The notes below the pieces were generated by a model. It had not been told where the DNA came from and ran no database searches. It was given only the letters and a program-made list of their open reading frames with translations. Positions 55,728 to 64,000 of a stretch of 64,000 nt of DNA are shown here, piece by piece; position 1 is the first letter of the stretch, and every line of letters begins with the position of its first letter. A program made the translations under genes and the position numbers. Source of the DNA: Gordonia amarae NBRC 15530 (GTDB lineage Bacteria; Actinomycetota; Actinomycetes; Mycobacteriales; Mycobacteriaceae); assembly GCF_000241345.1 (NCBI RefSeq), contig NZ_BAED01000054.1, forward strand, positions 39,035-103,034, in the 5' to 3' direction.

Positions 55728-57707
55728 GTGTCTATGGCGGTCGACGGATCCACGCAGGTGACCAGAGCGGGACAATCCGCGGTGTCGGGTCGATCCCGAT
55801 GGTGGTTCGCCGCGCTCCTGGTGACCCTGCTGCTGACCGCCTCGTCCGGTTTCCTGGCCACCGGAAGTGCCGTTGCCGCGCCCGCCCCCGCGGGTCCGGC
55901 GGGCACTGGCAGCCTCGGCGACCTCGCCGGTGGTGTCACCATCGGTGACTTCACGATCGATCCCCATCCCGACCAGGAAACCCGGGTCGCGCTGAGCTCG
56001 GCCACTCCGGCTGTGGGGGAGACGATCACGGTCACCGGTTCCGGATTCACCGCGGATCAGCGCCTCACGATCGCGCAGACCCTGGCCCGTCCCGTCACCG
56101 GCTTCCCGATCGTCACCGCCCGGGCGCGCACCCTGACCACCGACGGTTCGGGCACCTTCACCACCACCCTCACCGTCGACCGGCGCGTCGCCGGCACCGA
56201 CTGCACCGCCGCCGTCTGCTACATCGCGACGTTCGTGGCACTGCCGCAGGGCGTCGCCAACCGCAGCCAGGACAACTGGACCCCGATCAGGGTCGGCGGT
56301 AAGCCTGCGCGGGAACCTGAGACGACGCCGGCAGGACCGAATACCGGAACACCGGGCACCCCGGAGCAGAGTGGCCAGGCAGATCAGACCGGCCTGGCCG
56401 CAACCCCCACCCCGGGCAAGACCCCGAAACCACAGACTCCGCGGCCGCAGACCCCGAAGCCGCAGACGGGCAATCGGGCGGGCGGTCCGGCGGTCAGCCT
56501 GTCCAAGACCACCGGACTCAATCCCAACGGTGACGAGATCACCGTCTCGGGCACCGGATTCTCCGGCGACGGCGCGGGGGTCTACGTCGGCATCGCCCAG
56601 GACGACCAGTTCTCGACCACCGATGCGAGCGTGTACGGGCCCGGCACCGTGTTCGTGCGGAGCTCCCAGATCTCCGGCGGCAGCTGGTCGACGCGGCTGA
56701 AGGTGTCGGCCACGTTCGCCTCGGCCGACTGTCAGAAGCGCACTTGCTCGGTGTATACCCTTGCCGCGCATGGCAGTTCCGATCGGTCGCAGGACACCAG
56801 GACGCCCGTGAGCTTCACGAGCGCCCGGGTCACCAAGCCCGCACAGTCGGCCCGCGGACGCAACGGCGCCAAGCCCGGCCAGAAGGACGGCACCCCGGCG
56901 GTGTCGGTGTCGCAGGCCTCCGGCCTCGACCCGCGCGGATCCAAGGTCACCATCTCCGGGACGGGTTTCTCCGGTGAGGGAGCCGGCGTCTACGTCGGGC
57001 TGGTGCAGGACAGCCTGTTCTCGACCACCGACGCCTCGGGCTGGGGCGCCGTCGCGTTCGTCACGCCGGTCATGATGTCCGGCGGTGCCTGGTCGACGAC
57101 CCTGACCCTGAAAGCCGACTACGGCAAAGGCAACTGCCTACGCAACCCGTGCTCGATCTACACCATCGCCGCCCACGGCAGTTCCGACCGGTCGCAGGAC
57201 ACCTCGACCCCGGTCAGCTTCGACGACGGCTCGGCGCAGGCGAAGATCGCGCTGGGAACGGCGACACTCCAACGCGGCGGTGCGGGTCGGATCGGCGTGT
57301 CCGGTGCCAAGCCCGGTGACCGCTTCGTCACCACGATCACCGGTCCCCGTGAGGTCGCGGCGAAGCCGGTCATCGCCGACAGCAAGGGCACGGCCGTGAT
57401 CATGTTCGTGCTCGGTGACGACCAGCCCACGGGCAAGTACACGGCGACGGTGACCGACGAACGGACCTCGTACACCACCGAACTGACCTTCACGGTGGCC
57501 AAGGCCGCGGCTGAGGTGTCGACGGAGTCGGCCGCACCGACCCCGGAAGCCCAGCGGCAGGCCCGGTCCTCCGGCAAGGGCGGCGACTCCGGTGACGACG
57601 GCTGGGTACCGTGGGCCATTGCGGCGGGCGCCGTCGCGGGTGTTGCGGTGCTCGGCGGCGGCGCGTACGCGGCCCGGCGTTCCGGCCGCACACCCCCGGC
57701 CGCCTGA
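55728..57707 (+). CDS. Secreted, C-terminally anchored protein with duplicated HtaA-associated/neocarzinostatin-like domains
   Basis: A 659-residue protein. A signal peptide is visible (LLVTLLLTASSGFLATGSAVAA, about residues 30-52). Domain 1 (about 85-190) is an immunoglobulin-like fold with a Cys pair. Two similar repeats follow (about 250-365 and 385-500), each with SGTGFSG-GAGVYVG, FSTTDAS, a Cys pair, and HGSSDRSQDT. A short last domain, a charged linker and a transmembrane helix with a basic tail (AYAARRSGR) anchor it to the membrane. Sequences of this kind accompany HtaA haem-uptake domains in Corynebacteriales, but no HtaA domain is present. The start is GTG 55728; ATG 55734 is an alternative. 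Confidence 0.75.
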   Translation: MSMAVDGSTQVTRAGQSAVSGRSRWWFAALLVTLLLTASSGFLATGSAVAAPAPAGPAGTGSLGDLAGGVTIGDFTIDPHPDQETRVALSSATPAVGETITVTGSGFTADQRLTIAQTLARPVTGFPIVTARARTLTTDGSGTFTTTLTVDRRVAGTDCTAAVCYIATFVALPQGVANRSQDNWTPIRVGGKPAREPETTPAGPNTGTPGTPEQSGQADQTGLAATPTPGKTPKPQTPRPQTPKPQTGNRAGGPAVSLSKTTGLNPNGDEITVSGTGFSGDGAGVYVGIAQDDQFSTTDASVYGPGTVFVRSSQISGGSWSTRLKVSATFASADCQKRTCSVYTLAAHGSSDRSQDTRTPVSFTSARVTKPAQSARGRNGAKPGQKDGTPAVSVSQASGLDPRGSKVTISGTGFSGEGAGVYVGLVQDSLFSTTDASGWGAVAFVTPVMMSGGAWSTTLTLKADYGKGNCLRNPCSIYTIAAHGSSDRSQDTSTPVSFDDGSAQAKIALGTATLQRGGAGRIGVSGAKPGDRFVTTITGPREVAAKPVIADSKGTAVIMFVLGDDQPTGKYTATVTDERTSYTTELTFTVAKAAAEVSTESAAPTPEAQRQARSSGKGGDSGDDGWVPWAIAAGAVAGVAVLGGGAYAARRSGRTPPAA

Positions 57708-57789
57708 CCGGCGAGCGTCACCCCGGATTTACCTGGGTCATGCTGTTACAGACACCCGGTGTCCGATGCCTACGGGCGCACCTGCACAA

Positions 57790-57808
57790 TGAAACACGTT
57801 CCAGTGTT
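57790..57808. promoter_or_regulatory. Candidate TetR-type operator before the acyl-CoA dehydrogenase gene
   Basis: TGAAACACGTTCCAGTGTT contains AACNNGTT (AACACGTT), the core of KstR-like fatty-acid/sterol regulators, and an AACAC-N6-GTGTT dyad. It lies 20 bp before the start codon. The match to the full KstR consensus is partial. Confidence 0.35.
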
Positions 57809-57828
57809 GTCGTGAAGGGGAGTGGCCC

Positions 57829-59082
57829 GTGTACGAGTGGTCTGCCGACGATCTGATGGTCCGGGACGCGCTGCGCGCGTTCATCGACAAGGAGATCCGT
57901 CCGAACTCCGACGAACTCGAGTCCGGTCAGCTCCCGCCGTACGACATCCTGCGCAAGCTGCTGTCCACGTTCGGAGTCGATCAGATGGCCGAGGCGGCGC
58001 TCGCCAAGGAATTGGCGGCCGAGGAGGCCCGCGCAGCCGGCGACACCGCCGGATCGGAGTCCGAGGGCGGCGCGTCGGCCGGTTCCGGCGGCATGAGCCA
58101 GTCGACGTTCATCATGCTCAACTGCGAACTGTCGTCCGTGAGCCTGGGCCTGGTCACTTCGCTCGGTGTGTCGATGGGACTGACCGTGAGCACCATCCGC
58201 AGCCGCGGCACCCTCGCGCAGAAGAAGCGCTGGCTGCCCGGACTCGTGTCGATGGGCAAGGTGGGTGCGTGGGCCATCACCGAACCCGACTCGGGCTCCG
58301 ACGCACTCGGCGGCATGAAGACGACGGTCCGCCGCGACGGCGACGGCTACATCCTCAACGGGCAGAAGACGTTCATCACCAACGGCCCCTACGCCGACAC
58401 CGCCGTGGTGTTCGCCAAGCTCGACGACGGTTCGGGCACACCCCCGCGCGAACGCAAGGTGCTCACCTTCGTCCTGGAGAAGGGGATGCCCGGATTCACG
58501 CAGGGTGCACCGTTCAAGAAGATGGGCATCATGAGCTCGCCGACCGGTGAGTTCTTCTTCGACAATGTGCGGCTGACCCGCGACAATCTGCTCGGTGAGA
58601 CCGAGGATCTCGGCAAGGACTCCCGCGGCGGCGAGGGCGCGAAGGCCGGGTTCACCGCCGAACGGATCGGCATCGCGTCGATGGCGCTCGGCGTCATCCA
58701 GGAGGCTCTGCGGTTGTCGGTGGACTACGCCAACACCCGCACCCTGTGGGGTAAGGAGATCGGGCAGTTCCAGCTCATCCAGCTCAAGCTGGCCGAGATG
58801 GAGGTGGCCCGGATCAACGTGCAGAACATGCTGTTCAACGCGATCGAACGCACCAAGGCCGGCAAGCCGCTGTCGCTGGCCGAGGCGTCGGCGATGAAGT
58901 TGTACTCCTCGCGCGCGGCCACCGATGTGGCGATGGAGGCGGTGCAGTTGTTCGGCGGCAACGGCTACATGGCCGAGTACCGGGTCGAACAGCTCGCCCG
59001 CGACGCCAAGTCGCTGATGATCTACGCGGGCAGCAACGAGATCCAGGTCACACACGTTGCGAAAGGACTGCTCGCTCGCTGA
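57829..59082 (+). CDS. Acyl-CoA dehydrogenase family protein
   Basis: A 417-residue FAD-dependent dehydrogenase. Conserved FAD/substrate motifs are AWAITEPDSGSDALG, GQKTFITNG, and near the end AVQLFGGNGYMAEYRVEQLARD. At the usual catalytic-Glu place the sequence is IYAGSNEIQ, with Ala instead of Glu; a Glu is present in helix G (FTAERIGIAS), the base position of isovaleryl-CoA dehydrogenase. An extra Gly/Ser/Ala-rich loop sits at residues 68-88. GTG 57829 has AAGGGG 9 bases upstream. Substrate not assignable. Confidence 0.88.
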   Translation: MYEWSADDLMVRDALRAFIDKEIRPNSDELESGQLPPYDILRKLLSTFGVDQMAEAALAKELAAEEARAAGDTAGSESEGGASAGSGGMSQSTFIMLNCELSSVSLGLVTSLGVSMGLTVSTIRSRGTLAQKKRWLPGLVSMGKVGAWAITEPDSGSDALGGMKTTVRRDGDGYILNGQKTFITNGPYADTAVVFAKLDDGSGTPPRERKVLTFVLEKGMPGFTQGAPFKKMGIMSSPTGEFFFDNVRLTRDNLLGETEDLGKDSRGGEGAKAGFTAERIGIASMALGVIQEALRLSVDYANTRTLWGKEIGQFQLIQLKLAEMEVARINVQNMLFNAIERTKAGKPLSLAEASAMKLYSSRAATDVAMEAVQLFGGNGYMAEYRVEQLARDAKSLMIYAGSNEIQVTHVAKGLLAR

Positions 59083-59143
59083 ATACCGGCCTGGGACGTC
59101 CGGCCCTGCGGCCGATCGACGGCACGCGGATAGACTGGCCGGC

Positions 59144-59836
59144 ATGACCGATGTCGCAGACTCGTCCATGGTGGACGAGACCGAACCCGATTCCCACGCC
59201 ACGGTAGGCGATTGGCCCGGACTGGACCTGGCCGCGCTGCGTGCGCAGGCGGAGGCGTCGTGGACCCGCATTGTGGCGTGGGTGCTGACCATCGGCGGTG
59301 CCATCGGCCTGGTGGCCGCATCCGACCTGAGCGTCGAGAAGGTCGAGATGCTCAAGGACCCCACCTATAGTCCGTCCTGTAACTTCAACTCGTTGTTCAG
59401 CTGCGGGTCCGTGATGCAGACCACACAGGCGTCGGTGTTCGGTCCCCCGAACCCGTTCATCGGGATCGCCGGGTTCGCGGTGTTCGTCACCGTCGGAGTG
59501 GGGCTGCTGGCCGGTGCGCGATTCGCCCCGTGGTTCTGGGCAGGCCTGCAGGTCGGTGCCACCTTCGCCATGGTCTTCGTGCACTGGCTGATCTTCCAGA
59601 GCCTGTACGAGATCGGCAAACTGTGCCCGTGGTGCATGGTGGTGTGGTCGGTAACCATCCCGACGTTCCTGTTCGTGACCGTGCGCAACCTGCACGCCTT
59701 CGGCCTGGTCGAACGTTCCCGCGCCGTCGGTTTCGTGGCCCGCAACCACGGACTGGTCCTCATGGTGTGGGTGCTGACCATCGTCGCGCTGATCGTCATC
59801 AGATTCTGGGACGAATACTTCTCCACCCTGTACTGA
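59144..59836 (+). CDS. Vitamin K epoxide reductase (VKOR) family protein
   Basis: A 230-residue membrane protein with four to five transmembrane helices. The periplasmic loop has the conserved cysteine pair in CNFNSLFSCGSVM, and the active-site CPWC lies near residue 166 at the start of a helix. Bacterial VKORs reoxidise DsbA-type thiol oxidases with quinone and so form disulfides in exported proteins. It could serve the Cys-pair surface protein upstream. The start is ATG 59144. Confidence 0.92.
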   Translation: MTDVADSSMVDETEPDSHATVGDWPGLDLAALRAQAEASWTRIVAWVLTIGGAIGLVAASDLSVEKVEMLKDPTYSPSCNFNSLFSCGSVMQTTQASVFGPPNPFIGIAGFAVFVTVGVGLLAGARFAPWFWAGLQVGATFAMVFVHWLIFQSLYEIGKLCPWCMVVWSVTIPTFLFVTVRNLHAFGLVERSRAVGFVARNHGLVLMVWVLTIVALIVIRFWDEYFSTLY

Positions 59837-59904
59837 GCGCCACCCTGTACTGATCGGGGGCCGGGCAGTCCCGGGAGCAACTCGACGAAGAAACAGATCG
59901 ACAA

Positions 59905-59948
59905 GAACACCGGCAGGTCACCTGAAATCGGGTGACCTGCCGGTGTTC
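59905..59948. terminator. Terminator between the VKOR gene and the MFS gene
   Basis: A perfect 18-bp stem (GAACACCGGCAGGTCACC and its complement) with an 8-base loop, between the stop at 59836 and the oppositely directed MFS stop at 59994. It can serve both genes. Confidence 0.85.
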
Positions 59949-59993
59949 GTCGTTGTCGTCGTATTGTTGTCGTCGTCGTGACGCGGGGTGGGA

Positions 59994-61733
59994 TCAGTCG
60001 TTGCCGTTGCCGGCCGTTCCGCGCGTGACCTCGATGGTCTCGACCAGCTGATCGCGCGTGCCGGTGAACAGCGAGGCGGCGGCACCGATCACACAGCACA
60101 CGATGGCGAAGGTGAAGGTGGTCGACAAGCCGTCGGCGAACGGATCGCTGATCAGGTGCGGGAAGAAGTCAAGGCCGGTCAGGGTGTCCTGGTTGGCCTG
60201 CGGCAGGGTGTGCAGGTGCGAACCGAGCAGTTCCTGCACGGGGTTGTAGCCGAGGAACGCCGCGAACAGCACGGCCACCGCGGGGAGCTGAGCCACCTGC
60301 GCGGCCTGGTCGGCGGGCACGCCGTTGGCGATGAGCCCGGCGTTCATCGTCGAGGGCAGGTGCGTGGTCAGACCGGTGATCATCAGGCTGAAGAAGACAC
60401 CGATCGACAGCACCATCGCCGAGTTCTGGAAGGTCGACATCATTCCCGACCCGGATCCGCGGGCATCGACGGGAAGGCTGTTCATTACCTCGGCGCGGTT
60501 CGGCGAGGAGAACAGTCCCATGCCGATGCCGTTGAGCAGCAGCACGACCGCGAAGATCGGATACGAGAAGTTCACCGGCATCGCGATGAGTGCGGCGAAG
60601 GTACAGGCCGTGATGACCATGCCGATGGTGGTGAACCACTTGGTCCCCATCCGGTCCGACAGCGCGCCCGAGACCGGCGCGGTCAGCAGGAAGCCGATGG
60701 TCATCGGGATCATGTAGATCGCCGACCACAGCGGGGTCTGTTCGAAGTTGTAGCCGTGCTGCGGCAGCCAGATTCCCTGCAGCCAGATGATGAGGATGAA
60801 CTGCAGTCCGCCGCGCCCGATGGAACTCATCAGACTGGCGATGTTGCCGAAGGTGAACGACCGGTTGGCAAACAGCGACAGGTTGAACAGGGGGCTGGGC
60901 ACCCGGACCTCGATGGCGGCGAAAAGCCCCAGCACCAGAAGGCCACCGATCAGGCAGGACAACACCATCGGGCTGCTCCAGCCCATGCTGTGCGAGCCGT
61001 ACGGCTGAATGCCGTAGGTGATGCCGACCAGCACTGCGACCAGACCCACGGCGAAGGTCACATTGCCCCACCAGTCCATCTTGGCGCGCTTGCGGATACC
61101 CGTGTCGCGGAGCTTCAGGTACGCCCACACGGTCCCGACGATGCCGAACGGCACCGACACCAGGAACACCAGGTGCCAGTGGATCGGAGCCAGCACGCCA
61201 CCGACGAGCAGGCCGAGGAAGGACCCCGCGATGGCGGCGACGCCGTTGATACCCAGCGCCAATCCGCGCTGGTTGGCGGGGAAGGCGTCGGTGAGGATCG
61301 CCGACGAATTGGCCATCAGGAACGCGCCGCCGACACCCTGCACGATGCGCCAGAAGATAAGCCAGACCGCGGCCTCGGCGCCGTCGAACCAGGTGATCGC
61401 CAGGAACACCGACGACACGGTGAAGATCGCGAAGCCCATGTTGTACATGCGGGCGCGGCCGAACATATCGCCGAGCCGGCCGAAACTGACCACCAGGACG
61501 GCGGTCACCATGAGGAATCCCATCATCATCCACAGCAGGTACCCGGTGTTCTGCGGCAACAACGGATTGAGGTGGATGCCGCGGAAGATATCGGGCAGCG
61601 CGATCAGCACGATCGACGAATTGATTGTGGCGATCAACACACCCAAGGTGGTGTTGGACAACGCGATCCATTTGTATTGCGGACCGTGGTCGGTCACCTG
61701 CGGGGCAGGCGCGGTCTGGGTATCGAGGGTCAT
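59994..61733 (-). CDS. MFS transporter, DHA2 (EmrB/QacA) drug resistance type
   Basis: A 579-residue protein with about 14 transmembrane helices. The first helix region has TLGVLIATINSSIVLIALP, the DHA2 motif D-type start, followed by GRLGDMFGRARMY (loop 2-3 motif A) and RIVQGVGGAFLMANSSAI (antiporter motif). A long C-terminal loop precedes the last helix. The ATG at 61733 has AAGGAA 7 bases upstream. No TetR or similar regulator is adjacent; the substrate is unknown. The 221-bp gap to the next gene holds no recognisable site. Confidence 0.9.
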   Translation of the reverse strand: MTLDTQTAPAPQVTDHGPQYKWIALSNTTLGVLIATINSSIVLIALPDIFRGIHLNPLLPQNTGYLLWMMMGFLMVTAVLVVSFGRLGDMFGRARMYNMGFAIFTVSSVFLAITWFDGAEAAVWLIFWRIVQGVGGAFLMANSSAILTDAFPANQRGLALGINGVAAIAGSFLGLLVGGVLAPIHWHLVFLVSVPFGIVGTVWAYLKLRDTGIRKRAKMDWWGNVTFAVGLVAVLVGITYGIQPYGSHSMGWSSPMVLSCLIGGLLVLGLFAAIEVRVPSPLFNLSLFANRSFTFGNIASLMSSIGRGGLQFILIIWLQGIWLPQHGYNFEQTPLWSAIYMIPMTIGFLLTAPVSGALSDRMGTKWFTTIGMVITACTFAALIAMPVNFSYPIFAVVLLLNGIGMGLFSSPNRAEVMNSLPVDARGSGSGMMSTFQNSAMVLSIGVFFSLMITGLTTHLPSTMNAGLIANGVPADQAAQVAQLPAVAVLFAAFLGYNPVQELLGSHLHTLPQANQDTLTGLDFFPHLISDPFADGLSTTFTFAIVCCVIGAAASLFTGTRDQLVETIEVTRGTAGNGND

Positions 61734-61954
61734 CGCGGTTCCTTGCTCGCAGCAGCGCTGCGACATCACGACGGCATGCGTCGAGAGGGTAGAGTGCCGG
61801 GCCGGAAGTCGCCGGCGGCCGGATGTTCTTTGATCTCTCGCGGTGCCGAACGACGAGGTCCACGGAATTCGTGAGTTCTGACAACAAACGACATTAGTGA
61901 TGGATCGCGCGGTTAATCGAACGGTAAAGCGACCTGGACGCCACCCGGCAAGGG

Positions 61955-64000
61955 CTATGCGATGCCCTGGGCGAGACGCCAGATACGGTCCCGCGACATC
62001 GGCGTCTCGCACGGCCGGACACCGATGGCCCGCCGGATTGCATTCGCCATCGCCGGAGCGACCGGATTGAACGGGGACTCGCTCATGGACTTGGCACCGT
62101 ACGGTCCGAGGTCGTCGGAGGTGTCGGCGAAATACACCTCGGTGTCGGGAATGTCGGCCATCTGCGGCATCCGGTACGTGCGGAACACGGGGGTCAGCAC
62201 TCCACCGGCGCCGTCGAGCATGATCTCCTCATACAGCGCGCTGCCGATCGCCTGCGCCACCCCGCCCTCGACCTGGCCCAGGCACTGCTGCGGATTCATC
62301 ACGGTGCCGGCGTCGGCGGCGTGCACGGACTGCAGGACGATCACGCGGCCGGTGTCGGTGTCGACGGCCACCCGGAAGGCCTGCACATTGAAGGCGATCG
62401 ACCGGAAATCGCCCGACTCCTGCCCGGACGCGGTGATCGTGTCACCGGCCCGGAACTGCTCGTCGGCACCGGCGACCAGGTCGGCGAACGACAGTCGTCC
62501 CTCGCCGACGGTCATGCCGTCGGCGTCGAGGGTGATGGTCGACGGGTCGGACCCGGTGAGCTGGGCCGCGGTCTCGGTGAGGATTTCGTACAGCCGGATA
62601 CAGGCGAAATACAGTGCCTTGCCCGCGACGGTGGTGCCGGCCGACGCGAAGGCGCCGGTGTCGTAGACGGCGCCGTCGGTGTCACCGTTGGTGAGCACGA
62701 TGCGGTCGAGGCGGGTGTTCAGGGTGGAGGCGGCGATCTGGGTGTGCACGGTGGTGGTGCCGTTGCCGAACTCCGCTGTGCCCACACCGATCCGGTAGGT
62801 CCCGGTGGCGTCGACGGATGCGGTGACGGTCGAGAGATGACCGCGCGGAGCCATGGTGGCGATGGTGGCCACCGCCATGCCCTCACCGACTCGCCACGAC
62901 GGACCCTCCGGCGCGGTGACGCCGTTGCCACGTGCCAGCGCTTCCTGGGCCATGTCCAGGCATTGGTCGAGACCGTAACTGCCCCACACCAGATCGTGTT
63001 CGGGTTCCGGCTCGGCCACCAGCAGCGGATCACCGTCGGAGACGGCGTTGCGGCGGCGGAACTCGAACGGGTCGATGCCGAGTTTCAGCGCCAGCTCGTC
63101 CATGGCGCTCTCGATCGCGAAGATCACCTGCCCGAGACCGTAGCCGCGGAACGCGCCCGACGGCGGATTGTTGGTGTACACGACCTCGGCGTCGATGCGT
63201 TTGACCGGGCAGGTGTACACCGACACCGACTCCGCGCACGAATGGAACATGACGCCGATCGCGTGATTGCCGTAGGCACCGGTGTCCGAGAGCACGTCCA
63301 CCTTCATCGCGGTGAGGGTGCCGTCGGCGTCGGCGCCCAGCTCGACCGTCACCCGGAACGGATGCCGCCAGGTGGTGCGGGTCATCTCGTCGGTGCGGCT
63401 CATCTCGTACGCACAAGGCAGCCCGGTCCGCAGAACCGCAAGCGCGAGAAGGTCTTCGGTGAGCAGTTCCTGTTTGCCGCCGAACCCGCCGCCGACGCGG
63501 GCACTGAACACCCGGATCTTCTCTTTCGGGAGCTCGAACAGCAGCGCGAGCTCGTCGCGGACCAGGAACGGCACCTGGGTGCTGGTGCGGATGATCAGCC
63601 GGCCGTCGTCGTCGAGCCAGCCGATGCCGCCGTGGGTTTCCAACTGGCCGTGGGTGACCCGCGCGGTGTTCCACGTGCCCGACACCGTGGTGTGCGAGGC
63701 GGCGAGCGCGATGTCGGGATCGCCGCCGAAACCCCCATGGAAGGAGGCGATCACATTGCGGTGCGACTCGGCCACCCGGTCGTCGGGGGTGCGGTCGGGG
63801 TGGATGAGCGGTGCGCCGGGGGTGCGGGCTGCTTCCGGATCGAATACCGCGGGCAGGGGCGCGTAGGTCACGTCGATGGCGCGGCAGGCGGCCTCGGCGA
63901 TTGCCGCGGTGGTGGCGACGACGGCGGCCACGCGCTGGCCGATGAACCGTACTATCGGGTCGAAGATGAGGGTGTCGTCCGGGTCGTCCGTGCGGAACTC
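61955..64000 (-). CDS. Xanthine dehydrogenase/aldehyde oxidase-type molybdenum hydroxylase large subunit (5' end outside window)
   Basis: The last 681 residues are in the window and the frame stays open to base 64000. Molybdopterin-domain motifs are VGGGFGGKQELLTEDL, PSGAFRGYGLGQ (with the active-site Arg/Phe segment), VEGGVAQAIGSALYEE and the final GAKSMSESPFNPVAPAMANA, in which the Glu of SMSESP is the catalytic base. The family hydroxylates purines or N-heterocycles/aldehydes with Mo-molybdopterin. Its partner FAD and 2Fe-2S subunits or fused domains would lie beyond 64000. The substrate is unknown. Confidence 0.9.
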   Translation of the reverse strand, partial: EFRTDDPDDTLIFDPIVRFIGQRVAAVVATTAAIAEAACRAIDVTYAPLPAVFDPEAARTPGAPLIHPDRTPDDRVAESHRNVIASFHGGFGGDPDIALAASHTTVSGTWNTARVTHGQLETHGGIGWLDDDGRLIIRTSTQVPFLVRDELALLFELPKEKIRVFSARVGGGFGGKQELLTEDLLALAVLRTGLPCAYEMSRTDEMTRTTWRHPFRVTVELGADADGTLTAMKVDVLSDTGAYGNHAIGVMFHSCAESVSVYTCPVKRIDAEVVYTNNPPSGAFRGYGLGQVIFAIESAMDELALKLGIDPFEFRRRNAVSDGDPLLVAEPEPEHDLVWGSYGLDQCLDMAQEALARGNGVTAPEGPSWRVGEGMAVATIATMAPRGHLSTVTASVDATGTYRIGVGTAEFGNGTTTVHTQIAASTLNTRLDRIVLTNGDTDGAVYDTGAFASAGTTVAGKALYFACIRLYEILTETAAQLTGSDPSTITLDADGMTVGEGRLSFADLVAGADEQFRAGDTITASGQESGDFRSIAFNVQAFRVAVDTDTGRVIVLQSVHAADAGTVMNPQQCLGQVEGGVAQAIGSALYEEIMLDGAGGVLTPVFRTYRMPQMADIPDTEVYFADTSDDLGPYGAKSMSESPFNPVAPAMANAIRRAIGVRPCETPMSRDRIWRLAQGIA

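Noticed and set aside
59988..61874. Rightward 628-codon frame opposite the DHA2 transporter
   Set aside because: His/Gln/Asp/Arg-rich translation typical of antisense to a GC-rich gene; the opposite strand has a full set of MFS motifs.
60169..61887. Leftward 572-codon frame overlapping the DHA2 transporter gene
   Set aside because: Runs in another frame of the same strand as the clear MFS protein; composition is Arg/Asp/Gly-rich with no hydrophobic pattern or motif.

Overview
This window is chromosomal DNA from a high-GC actinobacterium of the Mycobacteriales, most likely Gordonia or a close relative. The evidence is very high GC with many GTG starts, a mycobacterial-type SOS box at dnaE2, actinobacterial riboswitches (SAM-IV, cobalamin), a type VII secretion-type substrate pair, and a gene content that tracks the Mycobacterium tuberculosis interval from lhr/nei (Rv3296/Rv3297) to dnaE2 (Rv3370c). 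The genus is inferred from content only.

Layout. 1-2.6 kb: a cut-off sensor kinase, then a MerR regulator with an SBF-family (arsenite/bile-acid type) transporter. 2.7-6.3 kb: SOS-controlled dnaE2 and a DUF167 gene. 6.3-11.4 kb: a large LuxR-type ATPase regulator, a PLP dehydratase, a crotonase and trmL, all leftward. 11.5-14.4 kb: folD, a DUF3017 gene and an Hsp70-like membrane protein. 14.4-18.3 kb: a methionine operon metY-metX-metX read from a SAM-IV riboswitch. 18.5-24.5 kb: MFS pump, xthA, trpS, YihY protein, and a DGPF/ECF42 sigma factor pair with its own candidate promoter. 24.5-28 kb: sdhCDAB. 28.2-31.1 kb: nucleoside salvage (cdd, deoA, add); upp lies at 34.5 kb.

31-38 kb is the most unusual part. 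It holds an EspC-like substrate and a frameshifted NlpC/P60 peptidase in one operon, an orphan AbiEi/DUF559-like gene framed by two large related palindromes, a TetR gene facing the remnant of a thioesterase gene, and a DUF1272 gene. The EspC-like and AbiEi-like genes have the same promoter geometry (GGAAC, 17 bp, CGTC, 8 bp, ATG), the pattern of an ECF sigma factor of the SigM type with leaderless mRNA.

38-49.4 kb: an ABC ATPase, a Pro/Thr-rich membrane protein, a crotonase, an M20 amidohydrolase, a gamma-glutamylcyclotransferase-like protein, an AlkD-like protein, lpdA, the divergent glpK/glpD pair, a PNPOx-fold protein and nei. 49.5-54.3 kb: lhr, carrying an inserted palindromic repeat read in frame. 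54.3-55.7 kb: a cobalamin riboswitch controlling cbtBA (cobalt uptake) with a strong terminator. 55.7-64 kb: a repeat-containing surface protein, an acyl-CoA dehydrogenase with an isovaleryl-type active site, a VKOR, an MFS exporter, and a molybdenum hydroxylase large subunit that runs off the end. No tRNA, rRNA, CRISPR array or insertion sequence was recognised. The only stretch over 300 bases without a gene is 18123-18485, which holds the SAM-IV riboswitch.
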